Assembly (NCBI RefSeq): GCF_000970025.1
Contig: NZ_CP009528.1
Location: 2,777,168 to 2,841,167, forward strand
Reading direction: 5' to 3'
Origin: Methanosarcina barkeri MS
GTDB lineage: Archaea; Halobacteriota; Methanosarcinia; Methanosarcinales; Methanosarcinaceae
DNA: 64,000 bases
How positions within the stretch are numbered: the first letter of the stretch is position 1; each line of letters starts with the position of its first letter. Both the position numbers and the translations under genes were made by a program. Positions 63,936-64,000 of the stretch are shown piece by piece. The notes under the pieces are model-generated. The model was not told where the DNA came from and ran no database searches. It saw only the letters and a list, made by a program, of their open reading frames with translations.

Positions 63936-64000
63936 ATAGTTAGAATATTTTCTTAATGTACACTACATAAAAAATGACAATCCGTCACATAAGAACAGTT

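Overview
The window is archaeal and very probably from Methanosarcina (M. barkeri/M. vacuolata-like is my guess; no 16S or mcr gene is present to settle it). The evidence is a bacterial-type Na+ N-ATPase operon in a genome that also has a group II chaperonin (thermosome), archaeal AspRS, KaiC-like/receiver proteins, PKD-rich surface proteins, an intron-containing tRNA-Arg, TATA-type promoters and long AT-rich intergenic regions. Gene density is low, short tandem duplications are everywhere, and transposon and gene debris is common.

Layout. 1-5974 (minus): N-ATPase operon atpD-C-Q-R-B-E-F-A, with atpA cut by the window edge. 5975-13301: a propeller-like surface protein, a 10-bp tandem repeat beside an intron-bearing tRNA-Arg, and a KaiC-like/response-regulator pair opposite a second KaiC-like gene. 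13818-19084: a small surface protein sharing its module with the 744-aa protein, an RCK protein, a K+ channel with a frameshifted tail, and a site-2 protease. 19905-23385: CutA, tRNA-Leu, then an accessory patch with a PLP-binding protein, an IS630 remnant, dispersed repeats and a truncated membrane gene. 23624-29286: DedA, a P-type ATPase and two decayed transporter genes (APC, MntP). 29754-36565: papain/PKD surface protease, IS66 remnant, BASS transporter, S4/FtsJ methyltransferase, and an M14-like DUF2119-type protein. 36844 carries a lone CRISPR-type repeat.

36959-51579 (minus) is the most striking region. In transcription order it encodes a HerA/FtsK-like ATPase with a long Ser/Thr/Gly insertion, a repeat-rich protein ending in a WHH-type HNH nuclease (polymorphic-toxin-like), a GrpE-like factor, an Hsp70 with a short C-terminus, an Hsp70 fused to a von Willebrand A domain, and a membrane-spanning protein with a degenerate J-like N-terminus inside and four PKD domains outside. 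An ISL3-type element with a perfect 8-bp target duplication sits between the nuclease and grpE, and a MITE-like element lies in the same gap. I read this as a dedicated chaperone/ATPase/toxin system linking cytoplasm to cell surface, either a toxin delivery apparatus or a defence system. I know of no described system with this set of parts, but I could not search.

51959-64000 returns to housekeeping and nutrient genes: thermosome, rpiA, aspS, a phosphoesterase with no canonical start codon, amt-glnK with a candidate operator, a small membrane protein, modBA without modC but with a ModE-like palindrome upstream, and a BrkB/YihY-type membrane protein.
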